A stretch of DNA of 64,000 nt from Lichenicoccus sp964246745 (GCA_964246745.1 CAXTRK010000001.1:62001-126000), one strand, 5' to 3'; positions 11,029 to 21,921 are shown, numbered from the stretch's first letter. The notes: generated from the letters alone by a model not told the origin. Numbers and translations: made by a program.

Positions 11029-13852
11029 CGTGCATGATCGCAATGCCGATTTCGCGCACCAGCTCGAACAGGCGCTGCATCGGCTGGAAGATCTCGGCGT
11101 TTTCGCGGGAGTAGGCGTGGTCGGCGCGCGGGCCGCGCGCCTCACGGAAGTCCAGCATCACCGCACGGTCCGGAGCCGGCGGGAAGATCTCCATGAGCTG
11201 CTTTAAGGCCGCGGGAATTTCGAGGCGCAGGATCTGGCTGTCCACGTCGAGCCTGCTGAAGCCGTGTCGCGGCGAGAAATACGGGATTTTCGTCGACAGC
11301 AGCCAGATTCGCTCGATCAAGGCGAGCCTGATCGCGTGCGGCAGCATTTCCTGGAGCCGCATCCTGGGCGCGTCCTGCCAGGCGACGCGCAGCGCCAGGT
11401 GGTCGGCCTGGATGCGTCGGAACATCGACTGCGTTGACGCCCATAGATCGAGCCGTTCCAGTCCGGCGGCGAGCGAGACCAGCGCGTCGCGCCGCGCGGC
11501 ATCGTTCTCGTGCGCCGCGCGATCAAGCCAGACGCCAGGATCGAGGGTAAGCACGATGGCACGCAGCACGTCGCTGTCGGAGTGGGCGAGGGCGTGGCTG
11601 GCGAAATCCAGCGCCCGCCGGAAGCGCGGGCTCCTGAGCAGGAAATCCTCGAAGGTCTCCGGGTGGCGTGCCGCCGCCGTGCCCAGGCCTTGCAGCGTGT
11701 TGGCGCACCAGCCGAGCTGCTGAAGGATGGCGTTGTTGAGAATCGCGCGCAGCTCGCGCGGGTGCTTGATGCGACCAGCCCCGCCGCCGGCGTCGCTTTG
11801 CCGCGCTGGCGGACGCGAGCCGGTGCGGTCGATCAGCGACGGTCCGAAGGCGCCGAGGAGGGCGGCGTAGCCGGGATCTTCGACCAGGTCGGTCATGCTC
11901 GAGGCGATGGTGGCGAAGAAATCCGCGGAGAAATCCGGCTCGTCGTAGATCGGGTCCTCGTCGAGGCTGATCGCGGCAAAGGCGTGCTCGGCGATGGCGC
12001 CGATGGTGGCTTCCGCGAGGGCCTTGGTGCCGAACAGCAGGTAGCCATCGCCGCCCTGAAAGGCGCATTCCTCGCGGTAGGCGATGCCCGCAGCCCCGAA
12101 CGTGGCGCGCGAGCGGGGCGGGGAGAGATAGTCGAGCCGGTCGGCGAGACGAAACGGATGGCCGCCGCGGCCGATGCTCTCGCCATGCGTGTCGAACAGG
12201 ATGAGCTCGACGTCGGTGAGTCCGCGCTTACGCAGCAGCTCGGCGGCCTTGAGGCGCAGCCGCTCGACCAGATAGGTCGCGGCGAGCTGGCCGACATAGC
12301 GGCCGGAATCGGAATAGCCGAACTGCAGCGCCATGTGGCCGGTCCGGCGCAGATAGTCGCGCCAGTGGCGCGAGCGCAACGCCTCGTCGATGACCAGCGA
12401 GCCGTGCTCGAGTGCCTCCTTGGTCTCGAACAGCGGGCTGATCTCGACGGACCGGTCGATGCCGAAGCATCGGGCCAGCCAGAGTGCCACTAGCAGCGTG
12501 TAGCCGCTCTCGGTCTCGGCGATCAGGAAGCGGATCTTGCTGCTGGCGTCGATGTGCTTGGTGATCTGAGCGATTGTCATCATCAGCCGCGCGGCGGAGG
12601 CCTGCTCGGCGAGCAGCGCGCCGAAATCGACCGGCACCGGGCGTGCGTCGTCGAGCGCGTCGTTGATGGCGGCCAGCAGGGCGCGGCGTTGTGCCGGCTT
12701 GTCCGGATTGTCCGAGATGCCAAGGCGCTGACGGGCGACGTTATGCAACTGCGTCGCGTTCAGCCGGATATGGGTGTGGGCGAGCGCCATGCCGTGCGAG
12801 ACAAAGCCGGCGCGGGCGGTGGCCAGCGCCATCTGGTCGGTTTCGGAGGCGTGTTGGATGGCGTCACGGAACAGCGGTTCGAGCACGCAAGGCGTCAGGA
12901 TGGCGTCTTCGCGCCGATCGACCAGCACCGGCGCGAACGCCGCCACCGCCTCTGCCTCTGCGGTGCGGGGCGCCGCATCGACCTGGCCGCGCACCGCCTC
13001 GATGCCGACGGCGAGGCGCGCGGACAGCGCGGGCGGCGGCGCCTCGAGAGCTTCGAGCTGGGCCTGCAGGCGTTCAAGCTGCATCAGTTTCATGCGCAGC
13101 CGCAGGCGCAGCGTGTCCCACCAGCCGATATCGGTACGGCCGTCGGTATCGTAGCCGACCCAGCTCGCCAGCACGAGCGGGCAGGGGTTGAGCGTGGTCC
13201 AGGCCTGCGGCCAGATGCGGCCGGCCTCGCGCAGCAGCGCGGCATTGAGCGCGTCGATGGCGTCGCGGCCGCGCTGGATGGCGGCGGAGGCGGCCTGGAA
13301 CTCGTCTTCCAGGGCCGGCGGCTCTGGCCGTTGCGAGCCTTGCGGGGATACGCAGGCCGCGCCGTCGGCGTACGCGGCAAGCCGCTCGTAGGCGCTGGCG
13401 GCGAGAGCGAAGGTCGGATGGGCGGTGAACACCGCGGCGTAGCGCACCCGCTGCACGGCGGCGCGGAACTGCGCCAGCGGCACCGGGCTGTCCTCGGGGT
13501 CGGGCCGCGCCAGTCTGGCGGCGAGCCGGACCAGGCGCTGCCGGTTGGCCTCGCTTGCGCTTTCGCCGGCCCCTTCGCCCGCCTTTGGGGCGTCCGGCAT
13601 GCCGACATAGGCGCGCAGGCGTGCGGCGCGCGACGCGAAGGCGTCATCGCGAAGCTGGCGGATCAGCCGTTCGATGTCATCGAGGTCGAGCACGCCTTCG
13701 TCGAGCCGGCGGGAGACCAGCAAAGCCACCCTCAGCACCGGGTTGCCGAACGGATCGTCCTGCTGTCGCTCGATCACGCCTCTGGCGAGCGCGATCAAGC
13801 TCTCGAGCCTGTCGTGACCGGGCGGATCGGGCATCTGCACGAGATCGTCCAC
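11009..13852 (-). CDS. divergent phosphoenolpyruvate carboxylase-like protein
   Basis: The 947-residue protein aligns along its length with PEP carboxylase, which makes oxaloacetate from PEP and bicarbonate. Conserved parts are TAHPT (His145), PLFET (473-477), GYSDS (512-516), SIGRGG (559-564) and LRAI. Key positions differ from the E. coli enzyme. The residue after GYSDSG is Arg518 instead of Lys546. The loop FHGRGGSIGRGG reads FDTHGESIGRGG, losing His579 and Arg581. The C-terminal MRNTG is replaced by HDVGAFG. It may be a degenerate or re-purposed paralogue. GTG 13852 has GGGGAAA 5 nt upstream. The downstream metallo-hydrolase overlaps its 3' end. Confidence 0.75.
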   Translation of the reverse strand: MDDLVQMPDPPGHDRLESLIALARGVIERQQDDPFGNPVLRVALLVSRRLDEGVLDLDDIERLIRQLRDDAFASRAARLRAYVGMPDAPKAGEGAGESASEANRQRLVRLAARLARPDPEDSPVPLAQFRAAVQRVRYAAVFTAHPTFALAASAYERLAAYADGAACVSPQGSQRPEPPALEDEFQAASAAIQRGRDAIDALNAALLREAGRIWPQAWTTLNPCPLVLASWVGYDTDGRTDIGWWDTLRLRLRMKLMQLERLQAQLEALEAPPPALSARLAVGIEAVRGQVDAAPRTAEAEAVAAFAPVLVDRREDAILTPCVLEPLFRDAIQHASETDQMALATARAGFVSHGMALAHTHIRLNATQLHNVARQRLGISDNPDKPAQRRALLAAINDALDDARPVPVDFGALLAEQASAARLMMTIAQITKHIDASSKIRFLIAETESGYTLLVALWLARCFGIDRSVEISPLFETKEALEHGSLVIDEALRSRHWRDYLRRTGHMALQFGYSDSGRYVGQLAATYLVERLRLKAAELLRKRGLTDVELILFDTHGESIGRGGHPFRLADRLDYLSPPRSRATFGAAGIAYREECAFQGGDGYLLFGTKALAEATIGAIAEHAFAAISLDEDPIYDEPDFSADFFATIASSMTDLVEDPGYAALLGAFGPSLIDRTGSRPPARQSDAGGGAGRIKHPRELRAILNNAILQQLGWCANTLQGLGTAAARHPETFEDFLLRSPRFRRALDFASHALAHSDSDVLRAIVLTLDPGVWLDRAAHENDAARRDALVSLAAGLERLDLWASTQSMFRRIQADHLALRVAWQDAPRMRLQEMLPHAIRLALIERIWLLSTKIPYFSPRHGFSRLDVDSQILRLEIPAALKQLMEIFPPAPDRAVMLDFREARGPRADHAYSRENAEIFQPMQRLFELVREIGIAIMHDVGAFG

Positions 13853-14030
13853 TGGGTTTCCCCGCTGCTGAGGCCATAGCCTGGAGATGCTCCAGGGGTT
13901 CCGCGTGTGAACGTTTCATGTCTGCCGCAGCCCTGCAACAGGGGCGTGATGCATTGCACAACGCTGCTTTGTTGACGCAAGGAAGCCGACGCCTCGTTGG
14001 ATCGGCATGCCGGTGCTAGAGCTTCGGGCG

Positions 14031-15308
14031 ATGACTGGCACCAGCACTGATCCGGACCGCGTGGCGCGGCAGTCGCTTGCGCGCTATCGCCGCATTGCCA
14101 CCGGCCTCTTGATCGGCATGGGCGTACTGACGGTGGTCAGCTACGCTTTCGGCCGCGGCCTGTGGGCCGGGCTGCTGCAGTCAACCGCCAAGGCGGGCCT
14201 GATCGGCGGCCTCGCCGACTGGTTCGCGGTGACGGCGCTGTTCCGTCATCCGCTCGGCATTCCGATCCCGCACACCGCCATCCTGCCGGCGCAGAAGGAG
14301 CGGCTGGGCCGCGCGCTCGGCAATTTCGTCGCCACGCATGTCTTTACCGAGGCCGACATCGACCGCGCCATCGGCAGCCTCGACGTGCCGGCGCTGCTCG
14401 GCAATGCGCTCGCCGATCCTGGCACCGGCGCGCTGCTTGGGCGCGGCCTTGCCTCGGCGATGCCGCATCTGCTTGACCGGCTGGAGGATGGCCGCGCGAG
14501 CACGCTGCTGGCGGCGGCGCTGCCGCGGCTGCTGAGCGGGGAAACCCTGGCGCCGGTGATCGCGCGCGCACTGCGCGTGCTGGTGGAGAACGAGCGGCAT
14601 CAGGAGGTGCTGAGCTTCCTGCTCGGCGAGTTGAAGGGCGTGCTGACCAGCAAGGAGGCGGCGCTGCGCCAGTTGATCGAGGAGCGGGTGCGTGAGCAGG
14701 GCGGCCGGCTGCTCGGCTGGGCGATCGGCGGCTCGATCGCGGCGCGCGTGCTCACCGCGATGAACCAGGAACTCGACCGCACCGATCCGACGGGTTCGGA
14801 GCTGAGGGAGGCGTTCACGGTCTGGGTGCGTCGCGAGATCGACCGCATCGAGACGGAGCCGGCGCGCGGCCGGGAGGTCGGCGACGCGATCCGCGGGCTG
14901 GTCGGTCACGTCAGCGTGCGCGGGTGGGCGGCGGAGATCTGGTCGCGGGCGCGCGCGATGATCGAGAGCGACCTGGGCCGCAACGATGGCTGGTTCGCCA
15001 CGTTGATCGCGGACGCGCTGCCGCGCCTGGGCGCGATGCTGACAGGGGACGCGCGGATGCGTGCCCGCGTCGAGGCGGCGACCCGTGGCGCCGTGCTGCG
15101 CATGCTGCCCGGCTTGCGCGAGCGCCTGGCCAGCTTCATCGGCGGCGTGGTGGGCAACTGGGACAGCCGCATGATCGTCGAACGGCTGGAGCTTCGCGTC
15201 GGACGGGATCTGCAATATGTACGGATCAACGGAACCGTGGTCGGCGCCCTGGTCGGCGCGGTGTTCTATCTCTTGCTTTACGCGGTGTTCGGACACGCCG
15301 CATCGTGA
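14031..15308 (+). CDS. DUF445 family membrane protein
   Basis: The protein of about 425 residues has the DUF445 plan. A membrane helix (about residues 23-42) is followed by the conserved segment GLIGGLADWFAVTALFRHPLG and then IPHTAILPAQKERLGRALGNFV. A long helical, charged middle follows, and a last membrane helix stands near the C-terminus (GALVGAVFYLLLYAVFG). The function of the family is unknown. ATG 14007, in frame, would add 8 residues; neither start has a convincing ribosome-binding site. It is divergent from the PEP-carboxylase-like gene; the 154-178 bp between them should hold both promoters. Confidence 0.82.
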   Translation: MTGTSTDPDRVARQSLARYRRIATGLLIGMGVLTVVSYAFGRGLWAGLLQSTAKAGLIGGLADWFAVTALFRHPLGIPIPHTAILPAQKERLGRALGNFVATHVFTEADIDRAIGSLDVPALLGNALADPGTGALLGRGLASAMPHLLDRLEDGRASTLLAAALPRLLSGETLAPVIARALRVLVENERHQEVLSFLLGELKGVLTSKEAALRQLIEERVREQGGRLLGWAIGGSIAARVLTAMNQELDRTDPTGSELREAFTVWVRREIDRIETEPARGREVGDAIRGLVGHVSVRGWAAEIWSRARAMIESDLGRNDGWFATLIADALPRLGAMLTGDARMRARVEAATRGAVLRMLPGLRERLASFIGGVVGNWDSRMIVERLELRVGRDLQYVRINGTVVGALVGAVFYLLLYAVFGHAAS

Positions 15309-15370
15309 GCGCGCGGCCCCTTGACGCGGGACATGCCCCACGTCATCTCCAGGGTCAATCAGGACCGTTG

Positions 15371-15386
15371 TGGTCCATAATGACCA
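15371..15386. promoter_or_regulatory. putative operator of the suf operon
   Basis: TGGTC (15371-15375) and GACCA (15382-15386) form an inverted repeat around CATAAT, which itself looks like a -10 element. A second short dyad, GGACC-GTTGT-GGTCC (15362-15376), overlaps it. The position, 12-28 bp before the Rrf2 regulator, suits autoregulation by that protein; this is inference. Confidence 0.4.
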
Positions 15387-15398
15387 AGATCTGGGGCC

Positions 15399-15863
15399 AT
15401 GCTGAAGCTCTCGAAACTGACGGATTACGCCGTCGTGGTGCTGGTGCGGCTGGAGGCCTCGGGCGGCGTCACGACATCGCCGTCACTTGCGCAGGAGACC
15501 GGCGTCCCCGAGCCGACCGTGGCCAAGGTTCTCAAATCCTTGTCCTCGGCCGGACTGGTCGTCTCGCAAAGGGGCCCGCGCGGCGGCTACCGCCTGGCGC
15601 ACGCACTGGAACAGATCCCGGTGGCCAGGGTGATTGCGGCGATTGATGGCCCGATCGCGCTCGCCGCCTGCGTCGATGGGGCGATCGGCGGCTGCGAGGC
15701 GGAAGCGTGCTGTCCGATGCGTGGCCGCTGGGACCCGGTCAACGACGCCATCCGCGAGGCGCTGACGCGGATCACGCTGGCCGACATGCGGCCGCTGCAG
15801 CCGCCGCCTGTGTTCATTCTTGACTCCGCCGTGGCGCCGCGACGCCCCGCTTCCACCGCCTAG
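15399..15863 (+). CDS. Rrf2-family SUF system regulator (IscR-like)
   Basis: The 154-residue protein has an N-terminal Rrf2 winged helix (LTDYAVVVLVRLEA... VPEPTVAKVLKSLSSAGLV, then RGPRGGYRL). A cysteine cluster (ACVDGAIGGCEAEACCPM) is suited to hold an Fe-S cluster. Proteins of this type sense cluster status and control the suf genes they precede. It is the first gene of the suf operon, with sufB starting 9 bp downstream. GGGG lies just before ATG 15399. The symmetrical site upstream may be its own operator. Confidence 0.9.
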   Translation: MLKLSKLTDYAVVVLVRLEASGGVTTSPSLAQETGVPEPTVAKVLKSLSSAGLVVSQRGPRGGYRLAHALEQIPVARVIAAIDGPIALAACVDGAIGGCEAEACCPMRGRWDPVNDAIREALTRITLADMRPLQPPPVFILDSAVAPRRPASTA

Positions 15864-15872
15864 TGAGGTTTC

Positions 15873-17362
<1,490 letters not shown>

Positions 17363-17366
<4 letters not shown>

Positions 17367-18121
17367 GCACCGCTCTCGTCGTCTCTGGGCTGCGCGCCCA
17401 AATCGAGGACAAGCCGATCCTGAACGGCGTCGATCTTGTCGTGCCTCCCGGGGAGGTGCACGCGATCATGGGTCCGAACGGCTCCGGCAAGTCGACCCTG
17501 TCCTATGTCCTGGCGGGGCGTGCGGACTATTTGGTGACCGCGGGCAGCGTGCGCTTCGGCGAGGAGGATTTGCTGGCAATGGAACCCGAGGAGCGTGCGG
17601 CGGCCGGGCTGTTCCTCGCCTTCCAGGCGCCGGTCGAACTGCCTGGCGTGAACAATGCGAATTTCCTTCGTACGGCGGTCAATTCGGTGCGTCGGGCGCG
17701 CGGTGAGCCGGAGCTTGATCCAGTCGCGTTTCTCAAGCTGTCGCGCGCCGAGTGCAAGCGTCTGTCGATGCCCGACGACATGCTGAAGCGCAACGTGAAT
17801 GTCGGGTTTTCGGGCGGCGAGAAGAAGCGCAACGAGGTGTTGCAGATGGCGCTGCTGCGGCCGCGTTTCGCAATCCTCGACGAGACCGACAGCGGCCTTG
17901 ATATCGATGCCCTGCGGTTCGTGGCCGACGGTGTGAACGCGCTGCGGGCGCCGGATTTCTCCGCCCTGGTCATCACCCATCACCAGCGGCTGCTGGACTA
18001 CATTATTCCCGACCATGTGCACGTCATGGCTCAGGGGCGCATCATCCGCAGCGGCGGCCCGGAGCTTGCCCGCCAACTTGAAGCCGAGGGCTATGCGAAC
18101 CTGGTCGCGGAGGCGGCGTGA
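17363..18121 (+). CDS. sufC: SufBCD complex ATPase SufC
   Basis: This 252-residue soluble ABC ATPase carries Walker A GPNGSGKST, the SufC-typical Q-loop region FLAFQAPVELPGV, the signature FSGGEKKRNEV, Walker B FAILDETDSGLDID and the switch His in VITHHQRLL. The DETDSGLD form of Walker B is diagnostic for SufC. It powers conformational change of the SufBD scaffold. It overlaps sufB and sufD by 4 bp each, so the three subunits are translationally coupled. Confidence 0.97.
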
Positions 18122-19419
18122 ACGCGATCGACCCCCGTCAGGCCCCCCGCCAAGCCCCACAGCCGGCCGGTCATGACGCCAAGGCTTTCCTTGACCTCTA
18201 CGAGAGCCGCAAGCAGACGCTGCCAGGAGAGACTGAGGTCCGCGACTTGGCAAGCCTGGTGCTGCGCGCCGCCGGCTTGCCGCGGCGCAGCGTCGAGGCC
18301 TGGAAATACACGGATCTGCGTCCGTTGGCCGGGCTCGCCTTGGCTGCTGGGAGGGATGTGGGCCAGGCGTCACGCGCGCCGGCGCTGCTGGCGGCACTTG
18401 AACTGGCTGCCGCCGGTCTCGACGGCGCCGCGCGATTGGTGTTCATGAACGGCCGGTTCGACGCGTCGCTGTCCTGTCTGCCAGCCGGCATTGACATCGA
18501 GATCGGGCCAAGTTTCGGCGCGCTCGCCCATGCCGAACGCGACGCGATGGTCGCTCTGAACACCATGCTGGCCGAGGATGGCGCGCGTATCCGCGTCCCC
18601 GCCGGAGTCGATGCTGGACGGTTGCTGCTGGTGATGCTGGCATCAAACGGGCAGACGGACGCGGTCTCGGCGCATCCGCGCTGCACCGTGCTGCTCGAGC
18701 AAGGCGCCGGTCTGTCCCTGCTCGAAATTGCGCATGGCGAGGGCCTGTACGTGCATAATCCGGTGCTGGAGATTGAAGTCCGCGCGGGCGCGCGCCTGAC
18801 CCATGTGCTGTGGCAACAGGACGGCGCGGAAGCGCTGCATTTCTCCACCGTCTATGCCGCGGTCGATCAAGCCGGCTCCTATGACAGCTTCACGCTGACG
18901 CTTGGCGGGCGGCTTGCGCGTCACGAGGTCCATGCGCGGCTGCGTGGACAGGGCGGCGAGGTGCAGGTGAATGCCGCCCAACTGCTCGGCGGTTCGCAGC
19001 ACGCCGATCTGACCAGCGTGATCGCCCACGACGCGCCGGGCTGCACGTCGCGGCAGACCGTGAAGAACGTGCTCAGGGAGCGGGCGCACGGCGTGTTCCA
19101 GGGCAAGATCGTGGTCGCGCGCGCGGGCCAGAAGACCGACGGCTATCAGATGAACCAGGCGCTGCTGCTATCGGATACGGCTGAGATCGACAGCAAGCCC
19201 GAGCTGGAAATCTACGCCGATGACGTGAAATGCAGCCATGGCGCGACCGCGGGCGCGCTTGACGAGGATCAGCTCTTCTATCTGCGCAGCCGCGGCGTTG
19301 CCGCCGACGCGGCGCGCGCCATCCTGGTGCGCGCCTTCCTCGACGATGCCTTGTCGCTGGTTGATGACGAGGCGGTGCGCGGCGCGCTTGAACGCGCGGT
19401 GGATCGGTCGTGGACATGA
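18118..19419 (+). CDS. sufD: Fe-S cluster assembly protein SufD
   Basis: The 433-residue SufD paralogue of SufB has the N-terminal helical part with SVEAWKYTDLRPLAGLA and the beta-helix. The C-terminal stretch reads YADDVKCSHGATAGALDEDQLFYLRSRG, which includes the conserved His of SufD. It pairs with SufB in the SufBC2D scaffold and helps iron delivery. It starts at GTG 18118 inside the sufC stop (GTGA) and overlaps sufS at its end. Confidence 0.95.
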   Translation: MNAIDPRQAPRQAPQPAGHDAKAFLDLYESRKQTLPGETEVRDLASLVLRAAGLPRRSVEAWKYTDLRPLAGLALAAGRDVGQASRAPALLAALELAAAGLDGAARLVFMNGRFDASLSCLPAGIDIEIGPSFGALAHAERDAMVALNTMLAEDGARIRVPAGVDAGRLLLVMLASNGQTDAVSAHPRCTVLLEQGAGLSLLEIAHGEGLYVHNPVLEIEVRAGARLTHVLWQQDGAEALHFSTVYAAVDQAGSYDSFTLTLGGRLARHEVHARLRGQGGEVQVNAAQLLGGSQHADLTSVIAHDAPGCTSRQTVKNVLRERAHGVFQGKIVVARAGQKTDGYQMNQALLLSDTAEIDSKPELEIYADDVKCSHGATAGALDEDQLFYLRSRGVAADAARAILVRAFLDDALSLVDDEAVRGALERAVDRSWT

Positions 19420-20660
19420 ACGAGATGATGCCGGTGACGACCAAGCCGGATTTCGCGCGCCTGCGTTCGGACTTTCCGATCCTGTCGCAGACGATCCGTG
19501 GCAAGCCGTTCGTGTTCCTGGACAGCGCCGCCTCGGCGCAGAAGCCGGAGGCGGTCATCGAGGCGATGGCGCAGACGATGCGCACCCAGTATGCCAACGT
19601 GCATCGCGGCCTGCACTGGATGAGCGAGCGGACCACCGACGCCTATGAAGCCGTCCGCCTCAAAGTGGCGCACCTGCTTGGCGCCGGATCGGCCAGCGAG
19701 ATCATCTTCACCCAGAGCAGCACGGGTGCGATCAACCTGCTCGCGCACTCCTTCGGGGGTGCGATGCGTCCGGATCAGGCGGTGGTGATCTCCGAGATGG
19801 AGCATCACGCCAACATCGTGCCTTGGCAGATGCTGCGTGACCGGCGCGGCATCGAACTGCGCGTGGCACGGGTCACTGACCAGGGCGAGCTTGACCTCGC
19901 GTCGCTGGAGTCGCTGCTGGCCGACGGGCGGGTCGGACTGGTCGCGGTGACGCACATGTCCAATGTGCTGGGCAGCATCACGCCGGCCGCCCGCATCGCG
20001 CGGCTTGCCCATGCGCATGGCGCCAAGCTGCTGCTTGATGGCTCGCAGGCGGTGGTGCATCAGCCTGTCGACGTGCAGGCCCTCGACGCCGATTTCTATG
20101 TCTTCACCGGCCATAAGCTGTATGGACCCACTGGGATCGGCGTGCTGTGGGGCAGGCACGCGTTGCTTGAAGCGATGCCCCCGTTCCTTGGCGGCGGCGA
20201 CATGATCGGCAGCGTCAGCTTCGAGCATTCGACCTGGGCGGAGGTGCCGCACAAATTCGAGGCGGGCACGCCGCCGATCGTCGAGGCGATCGGACTTGGG
20301 GCGGCGATCGACTATGTCGAGGCCATCGGTCTGCCGGCAATCGCCGAGCATGAGGCGGGCTTGACCGAGCATGCGCTCGCGCGCCTCTCCGGTGTCGAGG
20401 GTCTCCGGATTCTTGGCCAGGCGCAGGAGCGTGGCGGCGTGATCTCGTTTACCATGGCAAACGCGCATGCGCACGACATCGCCACCCTGCTCGACCGCAA
20501 CGGCATTGCGGTCCGTGCCGGCAATCATTGCGCCGAGCCGCTGATGCGCAGGCTTGGTGTCGGCAGCACCGCGCGCGCCAGTTTCGGCCTCTACACCACG
20601 GCCGAGGAGATCGATGTCCTGGCGGACAACCTCGAACGGATCAGGGGGTTTTTCGACTGA
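19416..20660 (+). CDS. sufS: cysteine desulfurase SufS (SufS/CsdA type)
   Basis: This PLP enzyme of 414 residues removes sulfur from cysteine for cluster building. The PLP-binding Lys234 lies in TGHKLYGPTG, the catalytic Cys372 in RAGNHCAEPLM, and His130-131 in SEMEHHANIVPW stack on or act with the cofactor. The short loop around Cys372 marks it as group II (SufS). ATG 19416 overlaps the sufD stop (ATGA); the in-frame GTG 19410 is an alternative. sufU follows after 2 bp and is the likely sulfur acceptor. Confidence 0.96.
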   Translation: MNEMMPVTTKPDFARLRSDFPILSQTIRGKPFVFLDSAASAQKPEAVIEAMAQTMRTQYANVHRGLHWMSERTTDAYEAVRLKVAHLLGAGSASEIIFTQSSTGAINLLAHSFGGAMRPDQAVVISEMEHHANIVPWQMLRDRRGIELRVARVTDQGELDLASLESLLADGRVGLVAVTHMSNVLGSITPAARIARLAHAHGAKLLLDGSQAVVHQPVDVQALDADFYVFTGHKLYGPTGIGVLWGRHALLEAMPPFLGGGDMIGSVSFEHSTWAEVPHKFEAGTPPIVEAIGLGAAIDYVEAIGLPAIAEHEAGLTEHALARLSGVEGLRILGQAQERGGVISFTMANAHAHDIATLLDRNGIAVRAGNHCAEPLMRRLGVGSTARASFGLYTTAEEIDVLADNLERIRGFFD

Positions 20661-20662
20661 CC

Positions 20663-21121
20663 ATGGATCAGGGTGAGCGGGAATCGCTGTATCAGCAGCT
20701 TATCATGGATCGCGCCCGCGCGCCGCTTCATGCCGGCGCGGTCGAGCCCGCGGACGCGGCCGCCGACGGCAGCAATCCGTTCTGCGGCGACAGGACGCAT
20801 GTCACCGTGGCGCTCTCGCCGGACGGGCATACAGACCGGGTGATGCACCAGACGCGCGGCTGCGCGATCTGCGCCGCATCCGCCGACCTGATGGCCGAAA
20901 GCGTGGAAGGTCTCGACAAAGCCGCGATTTCTTCGCTGTTCGGCCGATTTGATGCCATGCTGCACCACGGAGTTGTGTCCGGGTCGGCCGATTTATCAAG
21001 TGGGAATCTGGGTGTGCTGCGTGCGTTTGAAAACCTCCATGAGTATCGGTCGCGTATCCGTTGCGCGACCTTGCCATGGTCGGCGCTGCTCGACGCGCTC
21101 AAGAACGAAAGGGCGGCATGA
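20663..21121 (+). CDS. sufU: SufU-type sulfur acceptor / scaffold protein
   Basis: This 152-residue IscU/NifU-like protein has Cys41 and Asp43 (PFCGDRTHV), Cys67 and Cys70 (RGCAICAASADLM), and Cys134 (RIRCATLPW). These give the three usual ligand cysteines plus Cys70, where the family mostly has Ser. In SufU systems the protein accepts sulfur from SufS, usually through a zinc site. The spacer between the second and third cysteines is of SufU rather than IscU type. It overlaps sufT by 4 bp. Confidence 0.92.
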   Translation: MDQGERESLYQQLIMDRARAPLHAGAVEPADAAADGSNPFCGDRTHVTVALSPDGHTDRVMHQTRGCAICAASADLMAESVEGLDKAAISSLFGRFDAMLHHGVVSGSADLSSGNLGVLRAFENLHEYRSRIRCATLPWSALLDALKNERAA

Positions 21122-21525
21122 TGGGCCAGCCGGATCAACCGAGCGACGTAGCCTTCACCTTCTCCGGGGAGGGTGGCACCGCCGCCGTCGGGAAATGGAC
21201 CCCCGGCGGAGAGACGCTGGGGCCGCCGAGCGAGGACGCGGTGATCGCGGCGATCGCCACCATCTATGATCCGGAAATACCGGTCAACATCTATGAATTG
21301 GGCCTGATCTATGCCGTCGACCTGCATGACGATGGTCGGGTCAAGGTCGAGATGACGCTGACCGCGCCGGGTTGCCCGAGCGCCCAGGAATTGCCGGTGC
21401 AGGTGCGCGACGCGGTGCAAGGCATCGCCGGCGTCACCGGGTGCGAGGTCGAGACGGTCTGGGAGCCGGCCTGGGACCCAAGCCGGATGAGTGAAGATGC
21501 GCGCCTTGCGCTCAACATGTTCTAA
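21118..21525 (+). CDS. sufT: SUF-associated MIP18/DUF59 protein (SufT type)
   Basis: The 135-residue protein has a short N-terminal extension and a DUF59 domain: YDPEIPVNIYELGLIYAVDL, then MTLTAPGCPSAQELP with the conserved Cys, and VWEPAWDPSRMSEDARLALNMF. DUF59 proteins help mature or deliver Fe-S clusters to client enzymes. Its place between sufU and sufA, with a 4-bp overlap to sufU, supports that role here. ATG 21121 is an alternative start one codon later. Confidence 0.92.
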   Translation: MMGQPDQPSDVAFTFSGEGGTAAVGKWTPGGETLGPPSEDAVIAAIATIYDPEIPVNIYELGLIYAVDLHDDGRVKVEMTLTAPGCPSAQELPVQVRDAVQGIAGVTGCEVETVWEPAWDPSRMSEDARLALNMF

Positions 21526-21541
21526 GAAGGGAGGACCCGCG

Positions 21542-21907
21542 ATGATTGCCCAGACGAGTTCTTCGAAGCGCCGAGAACTGCCGCCCTTGATGGCGTTGTC
21601 CGAAGCCGCGGCGCACCGGTTGCGTGCGCTCTATGATGGCGGCCATGCCGGACAGTTGCTGCGCATCAGCGTCGGCACCAAAGGCTGCTCCGGCCTCTCC
21701 TACGACATGGGCTGGGTCGATGAGCCAGGCGCCAATGACGAGGTGGTGCGCGATCGCGGCCTCACCATCCTGGTGGATCGCCGCGCCTCCTTGTTCCTGA
21801 TCGGCAGCACTATGGATTATCAGGTCAAGGATCTGGAGGCCGGCTTCACCTTCACCAACCCCAACGAGAAGGGCCGCTGCGGCTGTGGCGAGAGCTTCCA
21901 CGTCTGA
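21542..21907 (+). CDS. sufA: A-type Fe-S carrier protein SufA
   Basis: This 121-residue A-type carrier has the three expected cysteines, Cys49 (TKGCSGLSY), Cys113 and Cys115 (GRCGCGESF). It takes Fe-S clusters from the SufBCD scaffold and passes them to apo-enzymes. GGGAGGA lies 6 nt before ATG 21542, 16 bp after the previous gene. It is the last gene of the suf operon and converges on the lipoprotein gene with only 14 bp between the stop codons. Confidence 0.95.
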   Translation: MIAQTSSSKRRELPPLMALSEAAAHRLRALYDGGHAGQLLRISVGTKGCSGLSYDMGWVDEPGANDEVVRDRGLTILVDRRASLFLIGSTMDYQVKDLEAGFTFTNPNEKGRCGCGESFHV

Positions 21908-21921
21908 GGTCCGCGCGCACT

